Below are positions 44,118 through 55,541 of a DNA stretch of 64,000 nt, piece by piece. Numbering within the stretch: position 1 is the first letter of the stretch; each line of letters starts with the position of its first letter. Source of the DNA: Hirsutella rhossiliensis (lineage: Eukaryota; Ascomycota; Sordariomycetes; Hypocreales; Ophiocordycipitaceae); NCBI RefSeq assembly GCF_020360975.1, contig NW_025408673.1, positions 806,001-870,000 of the forward strand, given 5' to 3'. Position numbers and translations under genes: made by a program. The notes beneath the pieces were generated by a model. That model did not search any database, had not been told where the DNA came from, and saw nothing but the letters and a program-made list of their open reading frames with translations.

Positions 44118-45905
44118 GAGTTACCGTATGCTCCATCAAAGAAGAAAGCCGCAAGGCTCCCAGGTCATGACCAGTGGCCGGCTCTTTATCATGCGACCCG
44201 ACTGTGATGCGCCGCGTGCAGGATGATTGGACAGAAATGCACAGTGATAACCGCTTGCTGTGCCTTGGAGCCGCTGGCGCCGACCGTTGGCTGCTGTGAG
44301 CCAACAATTAGCCGCCGGGCGAGCCATTCAGAGCATTTACACGTCGCACCATGGTCAGCCTGAGTGGCCATTGTAGCAGTTATCGGTCGCAGGACTGGGC
44401 TGTGCATGACGAGTTTCATGGGTGCGGTGCGGCTCACGCGAGAAGGCCACGGTGCGGCCTGTCTACTTGCCGAACCCAACGATTGCTGAAAACATGAAGC
44501 TGGCAGCCTGCACCGACCTTTTGCCGAGCCCCGATGCGTGCATTTATGCATTTCCCTCGCCAACTGGTGCTGCGGGTGCTGCGGGTGCTGCGTTGGCATT
44601 GCCAACTCGCGTGCTCTGGCGACTGAAGATGAAGGTTAATGCTGTTCGGCCAAAAAAAAGGTGCGATATTACTCATCGATTTACTGAGGTTGCTAACAGG
44701 ACATTATCATTCAGAGCCGATAGTTTGGGACGAGTAGGGAGTATGACACCCACTCGACGCCCGTCTGGGTGGTGCCCCTATCTCCAATGCCTGTAGATCC
44801 GAATTCTACGACAGTGACTCCCCCTAGGCATTATGCCGGAGGGGAGCCAAGAGGCGGGCTCGCAAGGGATGTGCCACTGCCGATTCCATACTGAACGAGC
44901 TGCGCGCAGAGACAAAGGATATCGTGGGCAAGGAGGCATGGAGCGCGATGATGAGGGTCGTCTGGAGGTTCGTCTTGAGGGCCGTCAACGCCATAGACGA
45001 CGCGCCTGTCCGCCTCGAGGTCCGCGCAGCAGTCGGCGAGGCTATCAGCGAAGAGGCTCCAAGCTCGCAAGCTCGCACGCGAGGGCCGAAAGTAAGCCGG
45101 ATCAGCGGCGACTACCTGGGCATCCGTGGCCGAGGTGGGGGCTGTGCGGGCCGGGTTCAGCCTGCCCCTCGCCCGTGGGAATAGAGACACCCTAATCAAG
45201 GAGATGGATGGAAGCAGCCAACGGGGTTACGGTAGTCCGGCTTACTGCGGCTCGTCACCGAGTCGCCGGGCATCCACGAACGGCCCTCTGCCTAGGCGTC
45301 GACTAGGCGTCGGCCCCTACCAGGCGTCGGTCCCTACTAGGCGTCGGCCCCCTACTGCTAGTATCAGTATCTGCTACGTATAGGATGCCTTTGATGGGAC
45401 CTCCCCAGGGGCTGGCGCCCTCCCCAACCTGGCAGAGAAGCCGAACCCGGAGCTCCTTTATAACACGAGGGGAGTGCACGCGGTGCCGCCGGGACGACAG
45501 GGATGGCACTTGCCTGGGCCCATCCAGCCATCAACATCTGCAGCAGCGGCCTCCTGCGCAGTCCTTTTAGGGAAGAGCAAAAGCCCCAGCAAAGAGGTTC
45601 TTTTGTCACGCCATTTTGCCAGGCAGAAGTACAGTGGACACTCCAGCAGATGCAGAATTGACTGCTGTTACACGTGACGAACTCGGTGAAACAGTGGCCT
45701 ACAACCCCACCGGCACGCATCTCCCCTTGAGAACGGGGGAAACAACTTCCAACATCTCCCAATCCATGTCGTGAACTTGGCTTTATCCTCCATCTCCTTG
45801 CATCGATACTTGAACATCCATTTTCCTGATCCGTTCTCCTGCCGCAACCTCTTCATCATCATCGCATGCTCCTCGTTCGTCTCGCTGCTCTTGCTCAGCG
45901 TCGTC
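44118..45905. other. Intergenic, no supported gene
   Basis: A GGTGCTGCG trinucleotide-like run sits near 44,570-44,600. An open frame at 44,828-45,184 (ATADSILNELRAETK...) follows an acceptor-like CCCCCTAG but has no start or recognised homology. A short minisatellite lies at 45,291-45,360. A hydrophobic open stretch at 45,771-45,905 begins with GTG directly upstream of the next gene. Confidence 0.4.
45291..45360 (+). repeat. Short tandem repeat, unit about 16-18 bp
   Basis: Four imperfect units of the type TAGGCGTCGGCCCCTAC. No function is seen. Confidence 0.75.
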
Positions 45906-47036
45906 ATGGCCCACGTCATCCCCGCCATGCTCATCCGCCGTTTGCGCGACATGGAACTGCAGCAGCCCGAGAAGCGCGACCCGTCGCCAGCCGCGGGCGA
46001 CGACAACAGCCAAGGCGGATACAGGCCGACGCCCATTGACATTGTCGTTACGCGCATCATGCTCACGCGTAGCAAGCGGCTGCCGCCGGACCTGGTCGAC
46101 TCCATCTTTGACTTTGCCGAGTACTGGGCGCACTCTACCAGTGTCGTCAACTACCCGTCGGAACATCAGGATCACCTGCGCATCAGGGGGACCGGCGCCG
46201 ATGAAAACAAATTTCTGGTGAGCTGCCTTGGGCCGCGCTGTCGGTGCCGCCCTGACTGACCCGCCTTGCCCAGCTTCGCTCATTGCCTCTGGGCCTGACG
46301 ACCATCCACGGAGACCAGAACCTGGCCGAGGAGCTGACCTACGACAGCAACGAGGCGAAGCCGCTGCCCCTGGAAACAGAACACGATGGCGTCTTCTTTG
46401 CGCGGCTGGCCAACTACCCGACCCCACGGCTGGTTAACCCCTGCCGCAAGATTGTCTTTTCCATCAGGAGCCACGACCAGGGATGGGGCGGCCAGCCCGA
46501 GAACAGGGACACGTACAAGTCGTCGTGGACCTGGTTCGAGGCTGGGCTGGAGCGGTTTGATGCCACGCAAAACTGTGAGCTGGCTTTGTCGCGTTGGCCG
46601 GATGGCGCTGACTCTGGCAGGCGACGACAAGTGCACATACGACGTCCGTGGCGATTCGCCGAGCTCGACGCCGCCCGACCTGCCCGTATGCGGCCTGCGA
46701 CCGGTCCATCCCTCGATCGAGCAGGGCGAGTCGGAAGACTACCGATACGTGCACCCGACGCTGCACCAAGACCAATGGGTGATCCGACGAAACAAGACGG
46801 CGTCGAGGGTATGGCAAGATCACGTCGTCACGTGGTCGTACGGCGACGACATCAAGGCCGAGTCGGACGCGGGCATGGAGCTGGACGAGCAAGGCCGGGG
46901 ACGGGGGACGGGAGACGGGACGTTTGTGAGGAGCTTGAGAATGGGGGACGTGGTGACTGTGTGGGGCAAGGCGAGGTTTCCGGCGTGGGTGAACAATATC
47001 GAGTCTGTCAAGATTGAGGTGTACTGGGCCGTCTAG
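45906..47036 (+). CDS. Conserved fungal protein of unknown function (SHDQGWGG motif)
   Basis: Exons 45906-46217, 46274-46574 and 46621-47036 (introns 56 and 46 bp) give 342 aa with agreeing phases. The centre has FSIRSHDQGWGGQPEN, then TYKSSWTWFEAGLERF, a block conserved in many ascomycete proteins that lack an assigned function. The C-terminal part repeats a W-rich pattern (VWQDHVVTWSYGDD, VTVWGKARFPAWVNN), perhaps a beta-sandwich. The frame is open upstream to a GTG at 45771, encoding a hydrophobic stretch (NLFIIIACSSFVSLLLLSVV); if an upstream exon supplied an ATG, the protein would gain a membrane anchor or signal. Confidence 0.75.
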
Positions 47037-49969
47037 ACTCAAGAGGCGGGAGAAGAAACAAAGACGTCGTGGCATCCATGTGCAGAGTCACAATGGCGAT
47101 GGCGAGGAGCCAAGAGGACGACTGGCATCGGGCTTGAAGACCATGATGACTGCAGGCGGTTTCCACCCTGGCGGACTAGACTTGGCACGAAAATACACAT
47201 TTCGTGCTGCGTGGGCGGTGGTTGGCTGAGGTCTGACTGCTTGTGGCGACACGTGTGGCCGGATGCGCGATGGGGACGCCGGCAGATGGGCGTCCGGGAG
47301 CCATGAGCAAGGACGAGGCGGGCGATGGCGCTCGCGGTCGAGAACATTGAGCAGTGGCCACGCGGGTAAATGGGAGAGGGAGCGGGTGAATGGACAGGCA
47401 ACAGTCGCTGCTGTCATGTCAAACCGCACAGGCCGCCCAGTGGACGTGTGTGCATCCACGTGAGGCGGCACGGCAGAGGATGAATGCACTGTCGTCCAAT
47501 GTCTCTATCGCGACGTGGTCTCATGGCCCAGTGGCGGCGGATGAGTGGCGCGCTGAGAGGCGGCGGCAGCGTCGAGGGGCCACGGTAGGGCCGCGTGGCG
47601 TGTTGGGTGGGGGGGAGGAGTTGGTGTGGAAATGATGGTGATGTGCTGCAGCACTCCTTGTTGATTATGGCGGAGTTGTAAAAGGGAAGAAAGGGAGAGG
47701 GAGGAGGTGAGAAAGAAAGAGGAGATGCTTCGGCGCAGGTCTGGGCGCGTTTCCGCAGACGCCGTCACCACGCCCGGGTAGCATTGGATGCTGAGACGGA
47801 GGAGCGAGAGGGGGGGCAGAGGGAATGCTTGCATGCGCCATTTAGTATTCCGCCGCATTTCTCCGAACCAGCTGCTGCTATTCGTGTTGCTACAGCACAG
47901 AACTGTACCTGCGTGCAAGTGTGTGTGCGTGAGTGGGTGAGAGAGTGAGGCCAAGATGGGGTTAGGCCAAGGCGAGTTGAGTCAGAGTCTGTGCGCACAG
48001 CAGCAACTGTAAATCGAGTTCCCGGCCCCCCCTTCTCCCCGCTCCCGCTCCCGTTCCTGCAGAGTGGGTTGCTTTTGCGCAATCAGCCTCATGGCCGGGT
48101 GTCCGGCTGGCTAGTGCCGAAGGCGAGGATCTTCTTCTCTTGTTTCTTCCAAGCAACACCTCGCGGCCCTCATTGCTCCACCCCGGCCGGATACATGCCG
48201 CTTTGGGCCGCCATTGTGGGGGGCCTTGACTCCGGAGCTGTACGGGCTCCGGGGCTACCTACTCGCGATGCGATAAAAGAGAAGCTTTGCTCAGGAAAGC
48301 GAGGATGGGGTAGGTAGACAAGAGTGGGAGAAGGGCGGCTTACTCCCTGTGCCGGATGCAGCACGTGCACGGTATTTACGCGAGGCGCTGCGAGTGGCAT
48401 CGATGGCTGGCAAGCCCGAGAATCTAACACATGAAGCAATAAGTCAATAACCATGTTTTTACCCACCCATGTCATCGCACCAATCTGTGAAGACGGCAAA
48501 ACGCCTCAACTCTCTTCTTGCGTGCAATCAAAACCCGCCAGCTACGGATAAAAAGCTGGAAAATTTTCTCTGCGGCCCCTCCCACGCCCAGCGCCGATCC
48601 GGCCTCGGCACCAGAAGGCCCTGCTGTTGGGCCCTTTATCTCGAGTTGGGGCGCAGCTCTCTGCCAACGGCGAGGTCGAGGGCGGATCTCCGGCCCGGGC
48701 CAAGCCACCGAGCACTGCCCCGGGCCCCTACAAGATAAGAAAGTGGAATATCTCATCAGGGAGTCTCATCGGGGAGAGAAAGAGACGGGGAGAGATGAGA
48801 CGGTTGCAAAAGACGCGACGGCTCCTTCGGCGCAGGAACTGCCCCCTCCGCTCAGGGGAAGCCGAGGCGGCAGAAAAGCAGCGCTGAGACCAACCGGGAT
48901 GCCCAAGAGGCGCACTCCAGGCCAAGCCTCCAGCGTCCGCGTAGAAGCATATCCTCATTTTTTTTTAGCCTTGCATCATGTCCCGGCAGCAACAAACACG
49001 CGTGGACCCTGAGCTTATTACCCCCATTTTCCCCATTTCTCAGCCGCACCACCACCGATTAGGTAGTGTCGACAACCTCGCTCCCCACACTCCCCTCCTC
49101 CACCACTTGCGCTTTGTTGCAGTCATTAATCTATCAACGAGGCTGTGTCGACGCGAGCAAATCTCTCTTCGTCCCTGTTTGGCCAACGCCGCGTGCATCG
49201 CTTGGCTTTTCGTAGCGCCTCGCCTCGTAGTTGCCCTTCGGCCTACCGAGTAAAGAAGGTGGTTATGATATGACCCACGTGGGCAGAGGCGGTTCCCAGC
49301 CGAGCAGCCGGCCGAGCAGCCGGCCGAGCAACCAGCCAAGCAGCCAGCCAAGCAATCGGTTAAGCAGTCGTTTATTAAGCAGGCAGCCTTGAATTAAATG
49401 CCTCGTAACTATTCCCATGGACGAGGTCTCCGCATTTCCCAGCAGCAAGGTTGCGAGGCAGCGAGGCGGGCAAATAGACGACAAAATAACTTTTTTTCTT
49501 CTCCCCTCGCCTTGAGTCACCACCGCCAGTCGACTAATCAGCAACACCAGGTAATCAATACGTACGTACCTGCCTGCATATAACCTCCCACCCGCCGACA
49601 TCAACCCTCCTTTTATATTCCTTTTCCCGTCCTCACCCGCCGCACTCTCGAGACGCAGCAAAGTCCGTCCGCTGGCTGCACCTCTGGAACGCCTCGCTCG
49701 CACAACATACACGTCCTCCTTCTTGTTTCTCGCTCCCCCGCCTACCCCCCCGGCTCACGCACTCGTGAGCTGCATCCCGCAAATCTGGAGGATCTCGCCC
49801 TCGACGCCTTCGCAGCCGTGGCGGCGGCATCGACCCTGCAGCCAATTCGTCTCAAGCCGCCATAGCGTCCGTCTTTCTGCATCAGCCTCATCGCTCCCAG
49901 CATAGGTCCGCAGCAGCCCATAATACCAGCCAGCCGCCGCAGCACCAACACCAGCGTGCCTATACTGGC
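47037..49969. other. Long gene-free region upstream of the Mg2+ ATPase
   Basis: Nearly 3 kb without a supported gene. Many short frames exist on both strands but none has a recognisable product. 49,300-49,390 holds a degenerate repeat of AGCC(G/A)AGCAGCC. The last kilobase is C/T-rich, as in fungal promoters and leaders, consistent with a long 5' UTR for the ATPase. Confidence 0.5.
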
Positions 49970-50029
49970 ATGAGCTCCAAGACCCCATCTCCGTCGTCGG
50001 CACCATGTCCTCGCTCGCCAACTCCGTAA
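49970..50029 (+). promoter_or_regulatory. Proline-rich upstream ORF overlapping the ATPase start
   Basis: An ATG at 49970 opens a 19-codon frame with six prolines that ends with TAA at 50027-50029, in a different frame from the main ATG at 50005. If the transcript starts upstream, ribosomes meet this ATG first. The overlap would reduce main-ORF translation unless scanning is leaky. Confidence 0.45.
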
Positions 50030-53000
50030 TGGCCCGTCTGCCCGCCCGCCTCCGACCCGCCCGCTCCGCCGCCTGGCCGCCGAGCATGTCGTGGATTTCC
50101 CTGCCTCCCTCGGCCCGCGACGCCTCCCCCGAGGCCGTCCTCGCCGCCTTTGCCTCGTTTCACGGCGAGCAGGCGCTGCAATTCCTGCAGTCGCACGTCC
50201 ATGGCCTGTCCGACTCCGAGGCCGACGTCCGCCGCGTCGTCAAGGGCGCCAACATACTGCCCACCCAGCGGCCGCCGTCGTGGATCCTGACGCTGCTCGG
50301 TGCCATCCCGAACCCGTTCAACGTCCTGCTCATCTTCCTGGCCATCATCAATGCCTCTGTTCCTGATCGCAACTGGGTAAGTCATGACTCCACCATGCCC
50401 AAGTCGGATCTCGACACTGACTGCTGAAAAGGCGGGGATAACGGTCCTCCTCATCATGGTCTGCGTCTCCGTCCTTGTGCGCTTCTGGCAAGAGTACCGC
50501 AGCAGCGTCGCCGTCTTCCGCCTCCAGTCGTCCATCACAAACACCCTCATGGTCCGTCGCCAATCCCCGCCAAAAGCCGCGGGCCTCGAAGGCGCCCTCG
50601 GGCCGACCCCGGTGTCCGTCATGGAAAAGGACCTCGTTCCCGGCGACGTCGTCGTGCTCTCTCCGGGCTGCATCGTTCCCGCCGACTGTCTCATCCTCGA
50701 CGCCTCCTTTTTGCGCATCAGCCAGTCGACCTGGACCGGCGAGAACGAGCCCGCGGCCAAGATGGCAAACCCCCTTGCAGACAAGGAGGCCACCCTGTTC
50801 GACTTGCCCAATCTTGCCTTTATGGGCACCAGCGTCATCTCCGGCAACGGGCTCGCCCTCGTGCTTCGAACGGGAGGAGGTGAGTGGCCGGCGCCAAGAC
50901 CACATGTCACCGGCTGTACCTTGGTTAACCCTTTTTAGATGTCCTCATCGCGAGCATGGCCAATGAGCTCAGGAAGAGGCGCGAGCGGAATGCCTTTGAA
51001 AAGGGCATCCGCAACGTCAGTTGGATGCTCATCGGCTTCATGTGTTTCATGGTTCCCATCGTGAGTTGACCCCGAGACCCTCCCCTTTACCTCGTCCATA
51101 ACCAAGACTGCTGACTCGTTCGTCTGCTAGGTCCTCGTCATCTCCGGCAAGAAGACCGGTGACTGGAACGCGGCCGCCCTCTTCAGCATCAGCGTTGCTG
51201 TCGGTCTTGTCCCCGAAATGCTCCCCGCAATAGTCAACGCCAACCTCGCCCGCGGCGCCTACACCCTCTCCAAGAAGAAGGCCATTGTCAAACGCCTCGA
51301 CTCGGTGCAAAATCTTGGCGCCATGTCCTTTCTCTGCAGCGACAAGGTCAGCGTGATCCTCGACCACGACCCCAACCCCGTTTAATACGTCAGGCCCGAA
51401 AGAGAGTTCGTACTGACCTGTCTCCTCGCAGACGGGCACCCTCACCAAGGATGAGATTACCCTTAGCCAGTACCTCGACTATGCCGGCGTCGAAAACATG
51501 GCCGTGCTCAAGCTGGCGACCGTCGACGCCCACGTCCAGGGCGCCAATGGCAACAACATCGACCTGGCCATTCTCAACCACCGTCTCGCGGAGGGCAAGA
51601 CTGTGAGCGTCGCGCAATACGAAAAGGTCGCCGCCATCCCCTTTACTTTTGAGCGGCGCCGCTCCTCGTGCATCGTCCGCGGCGCGACCGGTCAGAACCT
51701 GCTCATTTGCAAGGGCGCCTTTGACGAGGTGCTCGAGCTGTGCACGTCGGTCCGCCAGGGAGGCGTCGCGGTGCCGCTGGACGCGGAAAAGAAGAGAGTG
51801 CTGATGGAGCTGTCGGGCGCGCTCAACAAGGACGGGTACCGTGTGCTGCTGATTGCCGAGAAGAAGCTGTCCAATGTGAACCTGGACGACGAGGATGGCC
51901 TGGGCGCGCTCGAGACACGCATGACGCTCGAGGGCGTGCTCAGCTTCATCGACCCGCCCAAGGAGGACGCGGCCGTGTCGATTGTGCAGCTCAAGGCGCT
52001 GGGCGTGCAGGTCAAGGTGCTGACGGGCGACAGCCTGCCGGTGGCGCTCAACGTGTGTCAGTCGCTGGGGCTGGTGGGCGCCGACGACGAGACCGACGAT
52101 GACGTGCAGGCCGTGACGGGCCCACAGCTGGCGCAGGTCGAGGACACGCCCGAGTTTGACGCTACGGTCAAGGCGTGCACCGTGTTTGCCAAGCTGACGC
52201 CGCAGCAAAAGGCCCTCGTCGTCGGCAGCCTGCGCAGCGCCGGGCACTGCGTGGGCATGCTGGGCGACGGCATCAACGACTGCATGGCCCTGAGAAAGGC
52301 CGACGTGGGCATCTCGGTGGACTCGGGCGCCAGCGTCGCCAAGGACTGCGCGGACCTCATTCTGACGGAAAAGGGGCTCGGCATCATCGTGGCCAGCGTC
52401 AAGACGGGGCGCATCACGCACGGCAACACGATCAAGTACATCAAGGTAGGCCTGGTGCCATAGACGAGCAGCGCGAGCTGTTGACTGACGTGCGTGGCAG
52501 ATGGTGGCGTCGTCCAACTTTGGTAACGTATTCAGCGTCTTGGCCGCAAGTGCCTGGGTGCCCTTTCAACCGGTAGGTCGAGCTTGTTGGGCGAGGCATG
52601 AAAGGATGGGCCAGCTAACAGGTTCACAGATGCTGGGCCTGCAACTGCTCGCGCAGAACCTGCTCTACGACATTAGCCAGATTGCCATTCCGTGGGATCG
52701 CGTCGACCCCGAGTACATGCAGACACCCAAGTCGTGGAACACGCTGGACCTGCTGCGCTTCGTCATTGTCCTGGGCCCGACGAGCTCTGTCATCGACATC
52801 CTGACGTTTGCGCTGGGCTGGTTCTACTACGGCGTGCAGTCGGAGGCCAACACCGAGGGCGTCGAGATGTTCCGGGCGCACTGGTTCCTGCAGGGGTGAG
52901 TTTGGTTCTCGTCGGTGGGTGATATATCGTCGGCTGACGGTGATGCTGTAGGCTCCTCACGCAGACGCTCATTGTCCATTTGCTGCGGACGGCCAAGATA

Positions 53001-53225
53001 CCCTTCATCCAGAGCCGGTGCACGGTGCCGCTGGCGCTATCGACGGCGACGATTATGCTGGTCGGCTTCTCCATCCCGTGGATCCCGCCGTTCCGGGCGG
53101 CACTTGGGTTCGCGCAGCCTGCGCCGTCGTACGTGGGCCTGCTGGCAGCGGAGCTGATGCTGTACTGCCTCGAGGTGCAGCTTGTCAAGATGGTTTACAT
53201 ACGCGTCTTCAAGACGTGGCTGTAG
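50005..53225 (+). CDS. P3B-type (MgtA-like) Mg2+-transporting P-type ATPase
   Basis: Eight exons (50005-50376, 50432-50879, 50939-51060, 51131-51346, 51432-52445, 52501-52572, 52630-52895, 52952-53225) give 927 aa; all phases agree. Features: WTGENEPAAK in the actuator, VPEMLP in transmembrane helix 4 as in bacterial MgtA, the phosphorylation site CSDK/TGTLT split by an intron, LTGDSLPVAL, and the hinge MLGDGINDCMALRKADVGIS. The C-terminal part contains further membrane helices. By family, it pumps Mg2+ into the cytosol at the cost of ATP. P3B pumps are mainly bacterial but occur in some fungi, so ancient transfer is likely. The substrate is inferred from the family. Confidence 0.92.
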
Positions 53226-53864
53226 AGGCCCGCTGGCGATTCCAAGGTGCGCGCTGCGTGCGCGAGGCTAATAGATGGGGGGTGAAGTGGTGGTGGCCGT
53301 AGATTCGGGGGGGTCACTTGTCTTGTGTATCGCTGACCCCGGGCCATTTAGTGGGTTTAAGAGGAGATGAGGATTCAACAGCTGCCATTGGTCAACGCTA
53401 GCTACTTCAACAGCGGTTAGAAAAGTTATAAGCGTGCAACGTTGATGCCGTCTGTCCATGATGTAGAGTCGTCATGTCGCGGAAGGGCGAGAGAATGCGA
53501 TGGACGGGTATGTTCGGGTGGCTTGTAGAAATGTATCCTGCTGCCAAATCAGGACATGCTCGGTAATCCTGCCGGTTGTGCATGGAAAAGAGGACGGAGT
53601 TGTGATGCGGAAAGTTCGGCCACTTGTGAGGCGGGAGGTTGGAAAAGCGGGGGTGGGGGTAAGTGGGGAAGGGAAATGATCTCATAAGCACGTGAAATGG
53701 TGTGCGTGGATGAGTAATCCATTTGCGGTGCTGTAAAAGCCAGTCCGCCCGTCGCATCGATTGTTGGCGCACCATGCATGGGGCTTTGGATGGATAAAAA
53801 GATCCGACAGGGCCAGGAGTCCCTTTCCTTCATCGAATGAGTCCAATCAGCGCATTCTTTTGCC
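53226..53864. other. Intergenic region, no gene seen
   Basis: Terminator side of the ATPase and promoter side of the acetyltransferase; GGATAAAAAGATCC near 53,792 is a weak TATA-like site. Confidence 0.5.
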
Positions 53865-53954
53865 ATGGCGTCGTCGCCATCTTCAACAGTCCTGAGGGCT
53901 GCGCTGAGACCCATTACGTCATCGCCGAGACCGCCGACTTCACTTGGACGGACC

Positions 53955-53985
<31 letters not shown>

Positions 53986-55541
53986 CGCCTCGCAGGAACC
54001 ATGAGATCGGCGTCGCCCTGCGGCACGGGCCTGGATCCCGGGCCCTGCTTCACTCACCCGCCGCCCGCCGCTCCGGGGCCACGGCCGCCGCTCCGTCGTC
54101 GAACCCGGCCATGGCCTTTCCCTGCCTCGACAAGCTCGAGACTCGCTCCGAGACGCTCAAAGAAGCCGCCGCCGCCGCCCTGTCGTCGCCGAGGTCGAGG
54201 TTAAGGAACAGCAGCCACCCCGAGGAGCCGTCGTACACGTCGGGCGCTACCCTCGTCCACCACTGCCGCGAGCCCCTCGCCCTCGACTGGGGCGGCGTGC
54301 TGCCCGACTTCACCATCGCCTACGAGACCTGGGGCCGCCTCAACGCCGACCGCTCCAACGCCATCCTGCTGCACACGGGCCTGTCTGCTTCCTCCCACGC
54401 CCGCTCCACCGACGCAAACCCGCAGCCCGGCTGGTGGGAGCGCTTCATCGGGCCCGGCCGGCCCCTCGACACGGACCGCTTCCACATCATCTGCACAAAC
54501 GTCGTCGGCGGCTGCTACGGCTCCACCGGGCCCGGCAGCATCGACCCGGCAAACGGCGAGCGCTATGCCACCCGCTTCCCCATCCTCACTGTCGAGGACA
54601 TGGTCCGCGCCCAGTTCCGCCTGCTTGACGGCCTCGGCATCCGTCGCCTGTACGCCAGCGTCGGCGCCTCCATGGGCGGCATGCAGTCCCTCGCCGCCGG
54701 CGTCCTCTTCCCCGACCGCGTTGCTCGCGTCGCCTCCATCAGCGGCTGCGCCCGGAGCCACCCCTACAGCATCGCCATGCGCCACACCCAGCGCCAGGTG
54801 CTCATGATGGACCCCAACTGGAACCGCGGCTTCTACTACGACGACGTCCCTCCCCACGCCGGCATGAAGCTCGCCCGCGAGATTGCAACCGTCACCTACC
54901 GCTCCGGCCCGGAATGGGAGCAGCGCTTCGCCCGCCGCCGCGCGGACCCCCGCCAACCCCCGGCCCTGTGCCCGGACTTTCTCGTCGAGACGTACCTCGA
55001 TCACGCCGGCGAGAAGTGGTGTCTCGAGTACGACCCCAACAGCCTGCTCTACGTCAGCAAGGCCATGGACCTCTTTGACCTCGGCCGCGAGAACCAGCTC
55101 GCCGCCGCACACCGCCGCGCCCACCGCGACACGGACCTGCGTTCCGGCGCATGCCTCCCCGGCGACGCCCGGTGCGGCCTCACCCTGCCCGACTTTCCCT
55201 ACGAGGAGCAACCCGAGACCCAGCCCGACGCCTCTGCCGCCTTGGGAGGGCAGCAGCCGCAGCAGGAACAATCCCTCGACAACGGCGCCTCCCGCCCGCC
55301 CACTGACCTGGTCCTCGGCCTCGCGCCCCTGCGCGACACACCGACGCTCGTCATGGGCGTCGCCAGCGACATTCTCTTCCCCGCGTGGCAGCAGCGCGAA
55401 GTTGCGGAGTCGCTGCGTCTTGCCGGCAGCAGCAGTGTCACCTACACGGAGCTGAGCGAGGAGCAGAGTCTCTTTGGCCACGACACCTTTCTGCTCGACC
55501 TGGAGAATGTGGGGGGGAACCTGCGCAAGTTCCTGGGCTGA
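53865..55541 (+). CDS. cysA: Serine O-acetyltransferase-like enzyme (homoserine acetyltransferase fold), mitochondrial
   Basis: A single exon of 558 aa. The first ~80 residues are rich in Ala, Arg and Ser with hardly any acid, like a mitochondrial presequence, and include a poly-Ala run. The catalytic part has [30 protein letters not shown] and the nucleophile GASMGGMQS (Ser269); the family triad is completed by Asp502 (GVASDILFP) and His539 (FGHDTF). [15 protein letters not shown] and the leader favour the fungal serine O-acyltransferase (A. nidulans cysA / S. pombe cys2) over homoserine acetyltransferase (met2). The enzyme would make O-acetylserine for cysteine synthesis. Residues from about 450 to 490 are an unconserved Gln-rich insertion. 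Confidence 0.8.
53955..53983 (+). repeat. (GCA)n coding microsatellite
   Basis: About nine GCA units encode the poly-Ala run in the predicted mitochondrial leader of the acetyltransferase. Confidence 0.9.

Noticed and set aside
42790..44307. 505-codon single-exon frame for the DUF7924-like gene
   Set aside because: Its N-terminal part is an alternative frame of the true first exon, which carries the conserved FWDDLSKVWLSPRALRELDRRN block and splices at 43827/43773.
44828..45184. Open frame ATADSILNEL... as a gene
   Set aside because: No ATG near its start and no recognised homology; kept only as a note in the intergenic entry.
51390..52517. 375-codon minus-strand open frame
   Set aside because: Antisense shadow of the P-type ATPase P domain.
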